DNA from: Bdellovibrionales bacterium RIFOXYD12_FULL_39_22
GTDB taxonomy: Bacteria > Bdellovibrionota > Bacteriovoracia > Bacteriovoracales > Bacteriovoracaceae
DNA length: 64,000 nucleotides
Direction: 5' to 3'
Assembly: GCA_001770205.1 (NCBI GenBank)
Contig: MEQL01000027.1
Coordinates: 1-64,000 of the forward strand
Shown: piece after piece, positions 52,056-60,940 of the stretch
Layout of the letters: each line of letters opens with the position of its first letter
Position numbering within the stretch: position 1 is the stretch's first letter
Translations under genes and position numbers: made by a program
Notes under the pieces: generated by a model
Told to the model about the DNA's origin: nothing
Database searches by the model: none
What the model saw: the letters and a program-made list of their open reading frames with translations, nothing else

Positions 52056-52805
52056 ATGAAAAAAACAAGTGGTAAAGAACAAAAAAATTCGGCCAATGTT
52101 CTTAGCTTTGAACGGCCATTTTATGATGCGCAAATAAGAAAATTTGAAGCAGAAATTTCAAAATTGCAGGCCTTGCATAAGGAGACTTGTGAAATGGCCG
52201 TGCGAACTATCTTGCGTGCACTAGATCACAAAGATCATTATACTTACGGACATAGTATGCGCGTGGCCCATTATGCGCTGATTTTGGGTGAGGAACTGGG
52301 TTTTTCACCTCAAGAGTTATATAATCTTGAGCTTGCATCGATCTGTCACGATATTGGAAAAATCGGTGTTCCTGATGCGGTTCTTTTAAAACCATCTCGT
52401 TTGGACGCCGAAGAAATGAAGATGATGCAGGAACATCCAGGAAAATCGTATGAGATAATAAAAGAATTTAATTTTTTGGCCAACGTAGCAGACTATGTGC
52501 GATTTCATCATGAGCGAATTGACGGAACTGGCTACCCTCAAGGATTGGCCGGAGAGGAAATTCCACTAGTTTCTAGGATAATTCTTGTCGCAGATACGTT
52601 TGATGCTATGACCTCTTCTCGCCCATATCGTAAAGGGTTGACGCACCAGGCGGCCATTGATGAACTTGTTAAATTTTCTGGAACGCAATTTGATGGTGCT
52701 CTTGTTTCGCTCTTTTTGCAAGGAATGGAAAAAGAAAATCAAAAAAAGCGAGATCAATTTTATTTGCAAATTGTTAATGAACTATTCAATAAAGATGCGG
52801 CCTGA
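52056..52805 (+). CDS. HD-GYP cyclic-di-GMP phosphodiesterase
   Basis: 249 aa from the ATG at 52056. A complete HD-GYP domain is present: YGHSMRVAHYA, CHDIGKIGVPDAVL, HPGKSYEI, HHERIDGTGYPQGL and VADTFDAMTSSRPYR, with all metal ligands and the GYP motif. It should hydrolyse cyclic di-GMP to pGpG or GMP. The N-terminal 50 residues are a short helical lead with no receiver, so regulation may be transcriptional. Confidence 0.93.
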   Translation: MKKTSGKEQKNSANVLSFERPFYDAQIRKFEAEISKLQALHKETCEMAVRTILRALDHKDHYTYGHSMRVAHYALILGEELGFSPQELYNLELASICHDIGKIGVPDAVLLKPSRLDAEEMKMMQEHPGKSYEIIKEFNFLANVADYVRFHHERIDGTGYPQGLAGEEIPLVSRIILVADTFDAMTSSRPYRKGLTHQAAIDELVKFSGTQFDGALVSLFLQGMEKENQKKRDQFYLQIVNELFNKDAA

Positions 52806-52865
52806 GATTCTACCGTTAACAAATTCTTTGCGAGGAAGATAATTTCGGTTGTCTTTGATTATCGA

Positions 52866-53984
52866 TTAATCGCAAAAGGCCGTGGGCATCTGAGTGTTGA
52901 TATTGTGAATTTGAACAATCTTACAATCACCTGAATTAGCATATACATTGGAAACGTAGCATTCTATTTTTTTTTCGTTACGTATGGCCCATTGCATATT
53001 GCCGCGACAGTCTCGATAACTTGCTTCGTCAACACACGCCCAGTGGCGGCCAAGGCAATTATAAACAAGGCCTCGGCCTAACTTTTCATAATTGGGAGGA
53101 GAAACATATGGGAGTTGTTTTCCAAGTAAAATCTCTTTTTGTTGGCGAATAGATACTGGCCGGTCTACTGACTGATTGGATAGGTTCTGTTGTTTTTGAA
53201 TTAAATCATCACTAAGTTTTTGCAGACGCAATTTTTCTTCTTCTAGCGCGGCCCTTTCTTGCTCCAACGCTTTCTTTATCTCTTCACTATTTGTTGGCTG
53301 ATCAGGTTTACTAGCACCAGATTCTAGCTCACTTATTTTTAACTTATATTCTTCAATTGCTTTGATATTTTCTATTTTCTCTTCTTCGCTTTTAGTTATG
53401 GCATCTTTTAGTGCCAAAATCTCTTCTTTATAGGCATCCCTTTCCCGTAACACTTGTTCATATTCGGCCTTAGCAACCAATGTTTTCGTTGGCAAAATTG
53501 TTGGTGTAGCGGGAGTTTCCTCCGCAACTTTATTTTGTGTGGCAGGAGGATTGTCTTCCTCAATATCTTTTTTGCTGTTGTCCATTGTCGAAAAAACATA
53601 GATAGCAAAAAAAACAACGAAAACCATCAAAGCTCTCTGCCGTAACTGTGGATCTGATTTCAATTTTTCAAAAATAGATGCTGGATCTGAATCAGCGCTA
53701 ATATCTTTTTCTTCTGTGGACTTTATTTTTCTTCTATCGCTATTTATATTTTTTTTAAATTTATCTTTGACTTGAGAGCCAAAAACTTGGGCACGCTCAC
53801 GAATGGTGGTAACAATTCCTTTTCCCTCTTCTTCGTCATCATCGTTAACATTGCTTTGGGCGGCAAGTGGTATTTTTTTTGAAGAAGTAATGGAAGTTTT
53901 GTCCTTTATGGACATATTACTTGTGGCCATTTTTTTTATATCGGTTTTAATTGTCTTGCTTCCGTCGGAACTATTTAGTGCCAT
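52866..53984 (-). CDS. Membrane protein with coiled coil and cysteine-rich end
   Basis: 372 aa from the ATG at 53984. A charged cytoplasmic region (1-120) precedes one membrane helix (ALMVFVVFFAIYVFSTM), then a Pro/Thr linker, a coiled coil (about 180-280; EEEKIENIKAIEEYKLKISE) and a C-terminal domain with six cysteines (NCLGRHWACVDEASYRDCRG, IECYV, GDCKI, AFCD). I do not recognise the family. The layout suggests a periplasmic scaffold or binding protein tethered to the inner membrane. Confidence 0.6.
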   Translation of the reverse strand: MALNSSDGSKTIKTDIKKMATSNMSIKDKTSITSSKKIPLAAQSNVNDDDEEEGKGIVTTIRERAQVFGSQVKDKFKKNINSDRRKIKSTEEKDISADSDPASIFEKLKSDPQLRQRALMVFVVFFAIYVFSTMDNSKKDIEEDNPPATQNKVAEETPATPTILPTKTLVAKAEYEQVLRERDAYKEEILALKDAITKSEEEKIENIKAIEEYKLKISELESGASKPDQPTNSEEIKKALEQERAALEEEKLRLQKLSDDLIQKQQNLSNQSVDRPVSIRQQKEILLGKQLPYVSPPNYEKLGRGLVYNCLGRHWACVDEASYRDCRGNMQWAIRNEKKIECYVSNVYANSGDCKIVQIHNINTQMPTAFCD

Positions 53985-54156
53985 GCTTGGGGACTCCACC
54001 AAAAAGAGAGGGAATAATTTTTATCCATGCTTTGATTGTATCAACTAACTGCTCCGGAGACAATTGGCGGAAGGCCTTGACCTATTAAACAATGTTGAGT
54101 TGACCACTCTGGTAATTTTAGATGTCTATTTGGCCATAGATTGGTATAATCAAAAT

Positions 54157-55302
54157 ATGAATTTTGATGGCCTAGAATTTTTAATTGTTGGGAGTGGTTT
54201 TTTTGGATCAGTACTGGCAGAACGAGTGGCGACAGTATTGGGAAAGAAAGTGATTATTGTAGAAAAGAGAGGCCATATTGGAGGCAATTCCTACTCCGGA
54301 TTATGTTCTCAAACAGGAATTGAAGAACATCTCTATGGTGCACATATTTTTCATACATCCAATAAGCGTGTTTGGGATTATATAAGGTCATTTAGTGATT
54401 TTACAAATTACCAGCATCGAGTTTTTACCGAGTATAAATCGGTTATCTATCCATTGCCAATTAGCTTGGCCACGATCAATGCTTTCTATAAAAAGCAACT
54501 TCGGCCATACGAGGTGGAGGCGTTTATGCAAAATGAACGCGCCAATGAGAATATAGTAAATCCGACTAACTTGGAGGAGATGGCCATCTCTTTAATCGGC
54601 CGGCCATTATATGAAGCATTTATTAAGGGATATACTAAGAAGCAGTGGGACAAAGATCCTCGATTTTTACCTGCAAATATTATTACTCGTTTGCCAGTTA
54701 GAAAAAATTATAACAACAATTATTTTAATGATTCCTATCAAGGGTTGCCTCAAAACGGTTATTTTAAGTTGTTTGAAAATATACTTTCCAACCCCAAGAT
54801 TGAGGTGAAATTAAATACTAATTTTTTCGAGATAAAAGAAAAAATTCCATCGTCTTGTCACATAATATTTACTGGACCGATTGATCAATATTTTAATTAT
54901 AAATTTGGCGCTCTGGAATGGCGAGGTCTGCGCTTTGTGCGAGAAGTATTAAACTACGAAGATTTTCAAGGAACGGCGGTAATGAATTATGCGGATGAGT
55001 TAGTGCCATATACTCGTATTCATGAATTTAGACATTTTCACCCAGAAAGAGTGGCACCGGCCAATAAAACATTGGTAGTTAGAGAATATCCACAGGCCTG
55101 GAAGGTTGGAGAAGATCCTTACTATCCAATGGGGACCAAAGAGAATTTGGATCGTTATGAACTATATCGCCGGGAAGCTGCGAGCATTTCTAACTTGCAT
55201 ATCGGTGGCCGGATGGGACAATATTGCTATTTAGATATGGATAAAACTATTTTATTGGCCCTAGAACTTTTTGATAAAATTAGAGTGAGGTATGCAACAT
55301 GA
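54157..55302 (+). CDS. glf: UDP-galactopyranose mutase
   Basis: 381 aa from the ATG at 54157. The FAD-binding start LIVGSGFFGSVLAERVA, IVEKRGHIGGNSYS, YGAHIFHTSNKRVWDYI, and YTRIHEFRHF with the late YCYLDMD match UDP-galactopyranose mutase. It interconverts UDP-galactopyranose and UDP-galactofuranose for surface glycan synthesis. It overlaps the glycosyltransferase by 4 nt. Confidence 0.95.
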   Translation: MNFDGLEFLIVGSGFFGSVLAERVATVLGKKVIIVEKRGHIGGNSYSGLCSQTGIEEHLYGAHIFHTSNKRVWDYIRSFSDFTNYQHRVFTEYKSVIYPLPISLATINAFYKKQLRPYEVEAFMQNERANENIVNPTNLEEMAISLIGRPLYEAFIKGYTKKQWDKDPRFLPANIITRLPVRKNYNNNYFNDSYQGLPQNGYFKLFENILSNPKIEVKLNTNFFEIKEKIPSSCHIIFTGPIDQYFNYKFGALEWRGLRFVREVLNYEDFQGTAVMNYADELVPYTRIHEFRHFHPERVAPANKTLVVREYPQAWKVGEDPYYPMGTKENLDRYELYRREAASISNLHIGGRMGQYCYLDMDKTILLALELFDKIRVRYAT

Positions 55303-56006
55303 GTCAACTGCGTGATCTAATAGTTATAATTCCCGTATATAACGAAGAAGCGGCAATTGAAATAGTTCTTTCTTCTTGGGCAAAAAAGCTTGAGGAGATG
55401 AAAATTGATTATCAAATACATGTATATAACGATGGTTCTAGGGATAATACGCTTAATGTTGTGTACTCGCTGGCAAAAGATAATCCCAGAATTGAGGTAC
55501 ATGATAAGGCCAATAGTGGGCATGGCCAGACGATCTTACTTGGCTATAACGAGAATTGTTCACAGGCGGAGTGGCTTTTTCAGATTGATTCGGATAATGA
55601 GATGGGCCCGGAGGGCTTTGATAAATTATGGAATAAGCGCATTCAATATGATTTTTTGCTGGGATCACGGGCCGGAAGATCACAACCCCTATCTCGCAAA
55701 ATTGTAACTCTTGTCTCTCGTATCGTTATCGGAGTAATGTGTGGAAGCGATATTTACGATGTTAATTCTCCTTATCGTTTGATGAGATCTAGCGTTTTCT
55801 CTTCGCTTTTTTTTAAGATTCCGGCGGATACTTTTGCACCCAACGTAATTATTTCTGGCCTTGCAATACGCAATCACCTGCGTATTTATGAAGCGGCAGT
55901 AGTATACTCAGATAGAACTACGGGTGAGGTTTCAATAAAAAAATGGAAGCTCTTGAAAGCGGCGGCAAAATCTTTTTGGCAAACTATCACCTTCTTCGCT
56001 TCTTAA
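55299..56006 (+). CDS. Family 2 glycosyltransferase
   Basis: 235 aa: VIIPVYNEEAAIEIVL, VYNDGSRDNTLNVVY, FQIDSDNEMG as the metal-binding motif, and GSRAGRSQPLSRKIVT. These mark a polyprenyl-phosphate-type family 2 transferase. Coupling to the mutase suggests use of galactofuranose or a related donor (inference). Its last 20 nt overlap the end of the helicase gene on the opposite strand. Confidence 0.9.
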   Translation: MSQLRDLIVIIPVYNEEAAIEIVLSSWAKKLEEMKIDYQIHVYNDGSRDNTLNVVYSLAKDNPRIEVHDKANSGHGQTILLGYNENCSQAEWLFQIDSDNEMGPEGFDKLWNKRIQYDFLLGSRAGRSQPLSRKIVTLVSRIVIGVMCGSDIYDVNSPYRLMRSSVFSSLFFKIPADTFAPNVIISGLAIRNHLRIYEAAVVYSDRTTGEVSIKKWKLLKAAAKSFWQTITFFAS

Positions 56007-58590
56007 ATCCCAATTTACTTTTTCCACCGGCGGGATGTCTTTTGTCTGCTGGCAATTGGTGTTTAGAGTTGTTTTTACGAGAAGGGCCTGGCCGTTTAAA
56101 TCCTGGCCGACGGTGCTGATTGGCCTTACCGCGAAAGCAGTCTTCGCAAATGGCAAATTCAAACCCCTCAGGGAGAGTTTGGCCACAGTTGGTACATTTT
56201 ATGACCAACTTTTCTGAGAGAACGTGATTTAATTTGTGAATGGCCAATCTTTTATTTTCCTGCAATTCTTGTTGATTAAAATCAAAATTCTTTCCGTTAA
56301 AATGGCGGGCCAACCATTGATATAACTCTACACATTTAATATTACTTTCTAAATATTCAATGTCAGAAGAACTAGCATCAATCACAATACTTTTTATCAC
56401 TAGGCCATTAGCATATCGATTGAGTATAGTTGAATAAAATTGCACATGCTCAAGTAGGCCTAAATTAACAGGAGCGCAGGCAAAGCCAAAGATCTCTGCG
56501 TCAGATAATGTGTTTTTAGCATTGGCATCCTCAATCATTTCTGCCAATTCAATCATCTCTTTAAGGTCGACACAATAGAATGGATTTTTAAATTTCATGG
56601 TATTGAAGAGACGTAAGAATTCAGAGAGGCGCAATTGTGGTAGTGAATTACTTTTAAGTACTGAATTAACTTTTGAAAAGATATCTAGATCTGGCCCCAC
56701 CATACATTGTGTTTTTTGTGGTAACTCTGTTTTGAGTGCCTCTCTTATTTTATTAAGTCCATCTTCATCTTTGGTTAGACAAGATACATATCCAATGGGG
56801 AATCGTTGATATCGGCCACAGCGGCCAGCAATTTGTTTTATTTCGCTGTTAGTAAGAGGGAACTCTTGATTTTCGATATATTTAGAAAAGGCAGAAAATA
56901 CAATACGTCTAATAGGCAGATTCATTCCCATAGCAATAGCGTCGGTACTTACGATAATATCCGTTTCGCCAGCATCAAACTTTCGTGCCTGCTCTTTTCT
57001 GACCTCGGGACTTAACATGCCATAGACAATAGATATTTTAAAATTTCTTTTTTCTAGATCCATCTTAAAGGCCAGTGCTTTTTTTCTAGAAAAAACAATT
57101 AAAGCGTCCGAACGAATTAATTGATTTAAGACTACGGGTTGTGATTCCACTTTAATCTCTGTCATTCTCTCATACTTTTTTATCTCTAGCGTATCTCCAC
57201 AAAGTTTTACAATTTGTTCCACCAAATCTTGCACTGAATGGTCTCCGCAAATATGAAGTTCGGGAGTACATAATCCAATTAGTGCCCGAGTCCAGGCCCA
57301 TCCTCGTTGAGGATCAGAAAGCATCTGCACTTCATCAATAACACAACAGTCGAAATCCTCATGTAGTTTTGCCATCTCAATGGTTGAGGAGTAGTGAGTT
57401 GCTTGCGGTGTTTCGATAATTTCTTCGCCGGTTAATAGTGTAGTTGGCACCCCTTTGCCATTCATGGTGTCATATAGCTCGGCGGCCAGCAGTCGAAGTG
57501 GGGCAAGATAGCTTCCGTTTTTTGCCTTACAAAGGGCCTCAATGGCGTGATAGGTTTTTCCAGAATTGGTGGGGCCCATATGATAAATTATTTTACGATT
57601 TATTCTTCTCGCGTTAGTGTGAATCCAAAATTCCCCCAAATATTCTTTGATGATGTTTGAAGAAATATCAGTACGTTTTATTAAAAGCAAAGAGTTTAAG
57701 AATTTTTTAAATTCTCTTTCTAAATAGCGTACGTCACGCCAAATATTAGTCGCGAGTTGAATATAAAAACGCTCATACTCCTCTTGGTCAATGAGATCGG
57801 AACGGAGGTTGTTATCACGCAAATATGAAATAAAAAGCTTCTTTAAATTGGCCGTTTGCGCCAGAGCTAGTTCGGCTGGATATTTGAAGAAATTGTCCAA
57901 TTGTCCACGAATTTGCGCTTCTAATTTTCCAATAGATGATTTTTTGAGGCGAGACTGATTTTTGTAAATATGTTTTTCTAAATTTTTTTTAAGATCATAA
58001 AATATTGCGCTAATGCGATCAATGTTTTCAGCAGCGATTTCTGGCCGTAGTCTGGAAATAGCATTATCGATTAGTAGCAGCATTTCTTTCCAAACTATTT
58101 CGCGAAGCTTGGATTTATATTCCGCTGAACAGATATTGCAGCTACATTCCAGATCCTCTTCGTAAAGATCGGAAGATAGATTCTCTCTGATTTGGTTACG
58201 AGTTTTTATGTGGATATTTTCTAAGGCAGTAAGCCAGTCAGTGATCTCTATTTTTATGGAATTAAAATAATCATCAGAATTAGCGGCCGAGGAATCTAAT
58301 TCATAGAGTTTTCGCTCAAGAAATAGATATTTGCCGCGCAAGGCGGTATCTATAACGTTTGACGGGCGAAGATAGTTTTCAAAAATACCAAACTGCTTGG
58401 TTATATTTGTTCGCAGCGATGGATGTTTGGATAAAAATAGAGAAAGCATTTTATGCACATCTTTTTGAAGTGCTAAAATATTTTTTGCCAACTCAAGCTG
58501 GTGACAAGCTTCATCGTGATTTTTTTCAAGCTGAAGTTCAATTTCTTTGTAATTGGGTAGAGTACTGCTGCTACTAGTAGAATTATCCAT
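55987..58590 (-). CDS. SUV3-type RNA helicase
   Basis: 867 aa. A helical N-terminal extension (1-320) precedes the helicase core: IYHMGPTNSGKTYHAIEAL, APLRLLAAELYD, CCVIDEVQML, VSTDAIAMGMNLPIRRIVFS and IKQIAGRCGRY. The core matches SUV3, the helicase of the mitochondrial degradosome, also found in some proteobacteria. A zinc ribbon (CTNCGQTLP, CEDCFRG) and a basic tail close the protein. It probably unwinds structured RNA for decay. Confidence 0.9.
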   Translation of the reverse strand: MDNSTSSSSTLPNYKEIELQLEKNHDEACHQLELAKNILALQKDVHKMLSLFLSKHPSLRTNITKQFGIFENYLRPSNVIDTALRGKYLFLERKLYELDSSAANSDDYFNSIKIEITDWLTALENIHIKTRNQIRENLSSDLYEEDLECSCNICSAEYKSKLREIVWKEMLLLIDNAISRLRPEIAAENIDRISAIFYDLKKNLEKHIYKNQSRLKKSSIGKLEAQIRGQLDNFFKYPAELALAQTANLKKLFISYLRDNNLRSDLIDQEEYERFYIQLATNIWRDVRYLEREFKKFLNSLLLIKRTDISSNIIKEYLGEFWIHTNARRINRKIIYHMGPTNSGKTYHAIEALCKAKNGSYLAPLRLLAAELYDTMNGKGVPTTLLTGEEIIETPQATHYSSTIEMAKLHEDFDCCVIDEVQMLSDPQRGWAWTRALIGLCTPELHICGDHSVQDLVEQIVKLCGDTLEIKKYERMTEIKVESQPVVLNQLIRSDALIVFSRKKALAFKMDLEKRNFKISIVYGMLSPEVRKEQARKFDAGETDIIVSTDAIAMGMNLPIRRIVFSAFSKYIENQEFPLTNSEIKQIAGRCGRYQRFPIGYVSCLTKDEDGLNKIREALKTELPQKTQCMVGPDLDIFSKVNSVLKSNSLPQLRLSEFLRLFNTMKFKNPFYCVDLKEMIELAEMIEDANAKNTLSDAEIFGFACAPVNLGLLEHVQFYSTILNRYANGLVIKSIVIDASSSDIEYLESNIKCVELYQWLARHFNGKNFDFNQQELQENKRLAIHKLNHVLSEKLVIKCTNCGQTLPEGFEFAICEDCFRGKANQHRRPGFKRPGPSRKNNSKHQLPADKRHPAGGKSKLGFKKRRR

Positions 58591-58678
58591 CTTTTATAAT
58601 GCCTTTGCTTTGCAAATTGTTTAATTCCATTATACCATAGTAGCACTATACTGATTAATTGCACCAAGCAAGATTAAT

Positions 58679-59602
58679 ATGTTAATAAGAAAATTGTATT
58701 TTCGTTCCTCTAATGATGGGCCACGAAAGACTCCTTGTCTGATTACACCGGCGGATGCAAAATATCTTCAAAGTAGTGGGTTCTCCATCCAAGTTGAGCA
58801 TGGCCATTCTGCAATTTATTCTGATCAAGACTATCAGCTATCAGGCTGTTTACTTGTTCCACTTAATAGCTGGTCAGCATTAGAAGCGGAGGTGGTAGTG
58901 ATTGGATCTTCTTTGATTCCAGAAGAAGAATTTCCCTTAGGGCAGATTCATATTGCACCCTTCGATCAAAATGAAGATAAGCAGTCGGCGGACGCACTAC
59001 TTAAGAGATTTATTATTGGCAATGGAAAAATTTTTGAACTATCTACTTTTTTAGGATCATCTTTAGAGGACTACGTTAGTGATAATATTGTAAATGATGC
59101 TAAATTACCTCCGATTCCCGGACAAGAAGGCGGCCTGAAATTATCCGACTGTGTGGTTAGGCGCATAATTCAACTGTTAGTGGATGAAAAATCCACGTTA
59201 TTTATCAACCTTTCAGATTTGCATGATCGCTTAGTGGATGATTACCAGAAAGAGCGCTCGACCCGTTGGTCTAATATCTCTGTTGAAAAACGGGAAGAAA
59301 TGCGAGTTCCTTTTCATGCAAAAGTTCGTGTCATATTCAGTAGTGGCGATGGCATTGAAGCAGAAACAAAAAATATAAGCGTCAGCGGAGTTTTTATTAA
59401 TACCGATTATTCCGCAAAGTTGATGGATAAATGTCAAATCAGTCTTCTTTGGGATTATAAGGGAAAAAATATTCCCTTCATGGTTAGCGGAGAGATTAGT
59501 AGAAGTACACCAGAGGGGTTGGGTGTCTATTTTACGGATATGGATATGGATACTTTTTATTTTATAAAAGACTTAATAAAATACTCATTCCCCGAATCGT
59601 GA
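58679..59602 (+). CDS. Fusion of a saccharopine-dehydrogenase-like N-domain to PilZ
   Basis: 307 aa. Residues 1-125 follow the N-terminal (AlaDh/PNT_N) domain of NAD-dependent saccharopine dehydrogenase: LYFRSSNDGPRKTPCLITPA, GFSIQVEHGHSAIYSDQDYQ, LVPLNSWSALEAEVVVIG, EFPLGQIHIAP and GNGKIFELSTFL. The lysine and histidine of the known catalytic pair are replaced (IGSSLIPE, HIAPFD), so it is not an active dehydrogenase, and the Rossmann half is missing. A helical linker leads to a PilZ domain (about 200-300) with R205-x3-R209 and N232-x-S234-x2-G237, both cyclic-di-GMP motifs. The likely role is a c-di-GMP receiver with a metabolite-binding or structural N-domain. Confidence 0.8.
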   Translation: MLIRKLYFRSSNDGPRKTPCLITPADAKYLQSSGFSIQVEHGHSAIYSDQDYQLSGCLLVPLNSWSALEAEVVVIGSSLIPEEEFPLGQIHIAPFDQNEDKQSADALLKRFIIGNGKIFELSTFLGSSLEDYVSDNIVNDAKLPPIPGQEGGLKLSDCVVRRIIQLLVDEKSTLFINLSDLHDRLVDDYQKERSTRWSNISVEKREEMRVPFHAKVRVIFSSGDGIEAETKNISVSGVFINTDYSAKLMDKCQISLLWDYKGKNIPFMVSGEISRSTPEGLGVYFTDMDMDTFYFIKDLIKYSFPES

Positions 59603-60865
59603 TATTGTAGGTGCCGCAGAATTTGCGCTTAGTTTTTTGTGAGCATTAAATAGCGGAATAATTGATACAATCCAAGAAATAAAAAAGGTAAATAACATGG
59701 TGTCGATAACAATCGCAGCTTGAAACAAAATGAGGATAACAGAGATAGCACCCTTGGCCGCCCTATAGACCACAATATCTGCAATGTATTTTGCACCATA
59801 ACGTTGTGTGCGATTAAGAGGGAAATATAAGATCTCTTTAGCAGAGGAAAAAATGGAGTAGTCCATGCCTTTAAAAATAACAAAAGTGATGGCCACCGAC
59901 ATAAGTGTCCCACCCCCAATAAAAAATCCCAAAAGAGCAACTACTAGATAAGTACTGGGGATGAAAAACTGAATGCGCTTATTGGCAAAAAGCTTCAGAC
60001 CAACAGGAACAATGATCACTTGAATAAATAGGGCGAGACCATTCATTGCAGCATTGATGTTTCCAAAATATCTGGTGCGAATTAGTTTATCAGGAACAAG
60101 CTGTTCAAATAAAATATTAAATTTAAAGGTAACCAAGTTGATACAGAATTGACTCATAATGACAATAAAGACGATCCAAAAGACATACTCTTTAACATCG
60201 GACACGGAGGCCAGCGGTGATATTTGAGGCCTCTCATTTCTATTTTCGCCATTAACTATTTTTCTATTAGTAAGTAAGAAAATAAAACCACTGGCCAAAA
60301 CTATTATTCCACCAATGAGAAGAATAATTTCCACACTTACTGTTTTGGTTAATTCTGCCGTCCAGAGTCCACCTAATACTCCCGCCAAACTATTGATTGC
60401 TCCGATCGGGCCATAAAGGACTTTGGCCATCTCCACATCTACCGAGGCATTGATGTAACCAAAGAGAATATGGATTAATAGAACAATATATGCTTCTTTC
60501 CAGATATATAACCAATAGGCAAAGGAGTTGTGTTGTCCTTTGATCATGGCCAGACCAATGATAAAAAGAACAGGAGTGAAAATGGTAATGGAAAGAAAAA
60601 TATCTTGAATGTTAACTCGTTTTTGCAGCGAACTTAGGAAAGAAACCACTACGGACAGTACTATGACAGAGTATAACCAAACGTGCGGTGATTTATTTGC
60701 ACCGATTGCATCTAGAAAAATTGAATCAATAGTTGAACGGGTAATCGGATAGGAGAACAAGACAAAAAATAAAACCGCAGAAACAATTGTCATGTTGCGT
60801 TTTTGAGTAGGAGATAGGGCCCGTAGCTGCTGTATTATATCTTTAAGCAATTTTCCAATTTTCAT
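59585..60865 (-). CDS. ATP/ADP-translocase-like membrane carrier
   Basis: 426 aa with 11-12 membrane helices. The segments VEMAKVLYGPIGAINSLAGV and SAKEILYFPLNRTQRYGAKY, then ADIVVYRAAKGA, resemble the EAKRFYPLFG and EMLYIPL...K..IDVVVYR blocks of the nucleotide-transporter (Tlc/Npt, MFS-like) family. It is shorter than classical ATP/ADP translocases (about 500 aa), so substrate and energetics are uncertain. Such carriers let intracellular bacteria take host nucleotides, which would suit a predator. Confidence 0.65.
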   Translation of the reverse strand: MKIGKLLKDIIQQLRALSPTQKRNMTIVSAVLFFVLFSYPITRSTIDSIFLDAIGANKSPHVWLYSVIVLSVVVSFLSSLQKRVNIQDIFLSITIFTPVLFIIGLAMIKGQHNSFAYWLYIWKEAYIVLLIHILFGYINASVDVEMAKVLYGPIGAINSLAGVLGGLWTAELTKTVSVEIILLIGGIIVLASGFIFLLTNRKIVNGENRNERPQISPLASVSDVKEYVFWIVFIVIMSQFCINLVTFKFNILFEQLVPDKLIRTRYFGNINAAMNGLALFIQVIIVPVGLKLFANKRIQFFIPSTYLVVALLGFFIGGGTLMSVAITFVIFKGMDYSIFSSAKEILYFPLNRTQRYGAKYIADIVVYRAAKGAISVILILFQAAIVIDTMLFTFFISWIVSIIPLFNAHKKLSANSAAPTISRFGE

Positions 60866-60940
60866 TTTCCATCCATGAAATTATACTAAATAATAAGTAT
60901 GTCGAGGATAATAGATAATTCGACAAAAGGAAATAGATCC

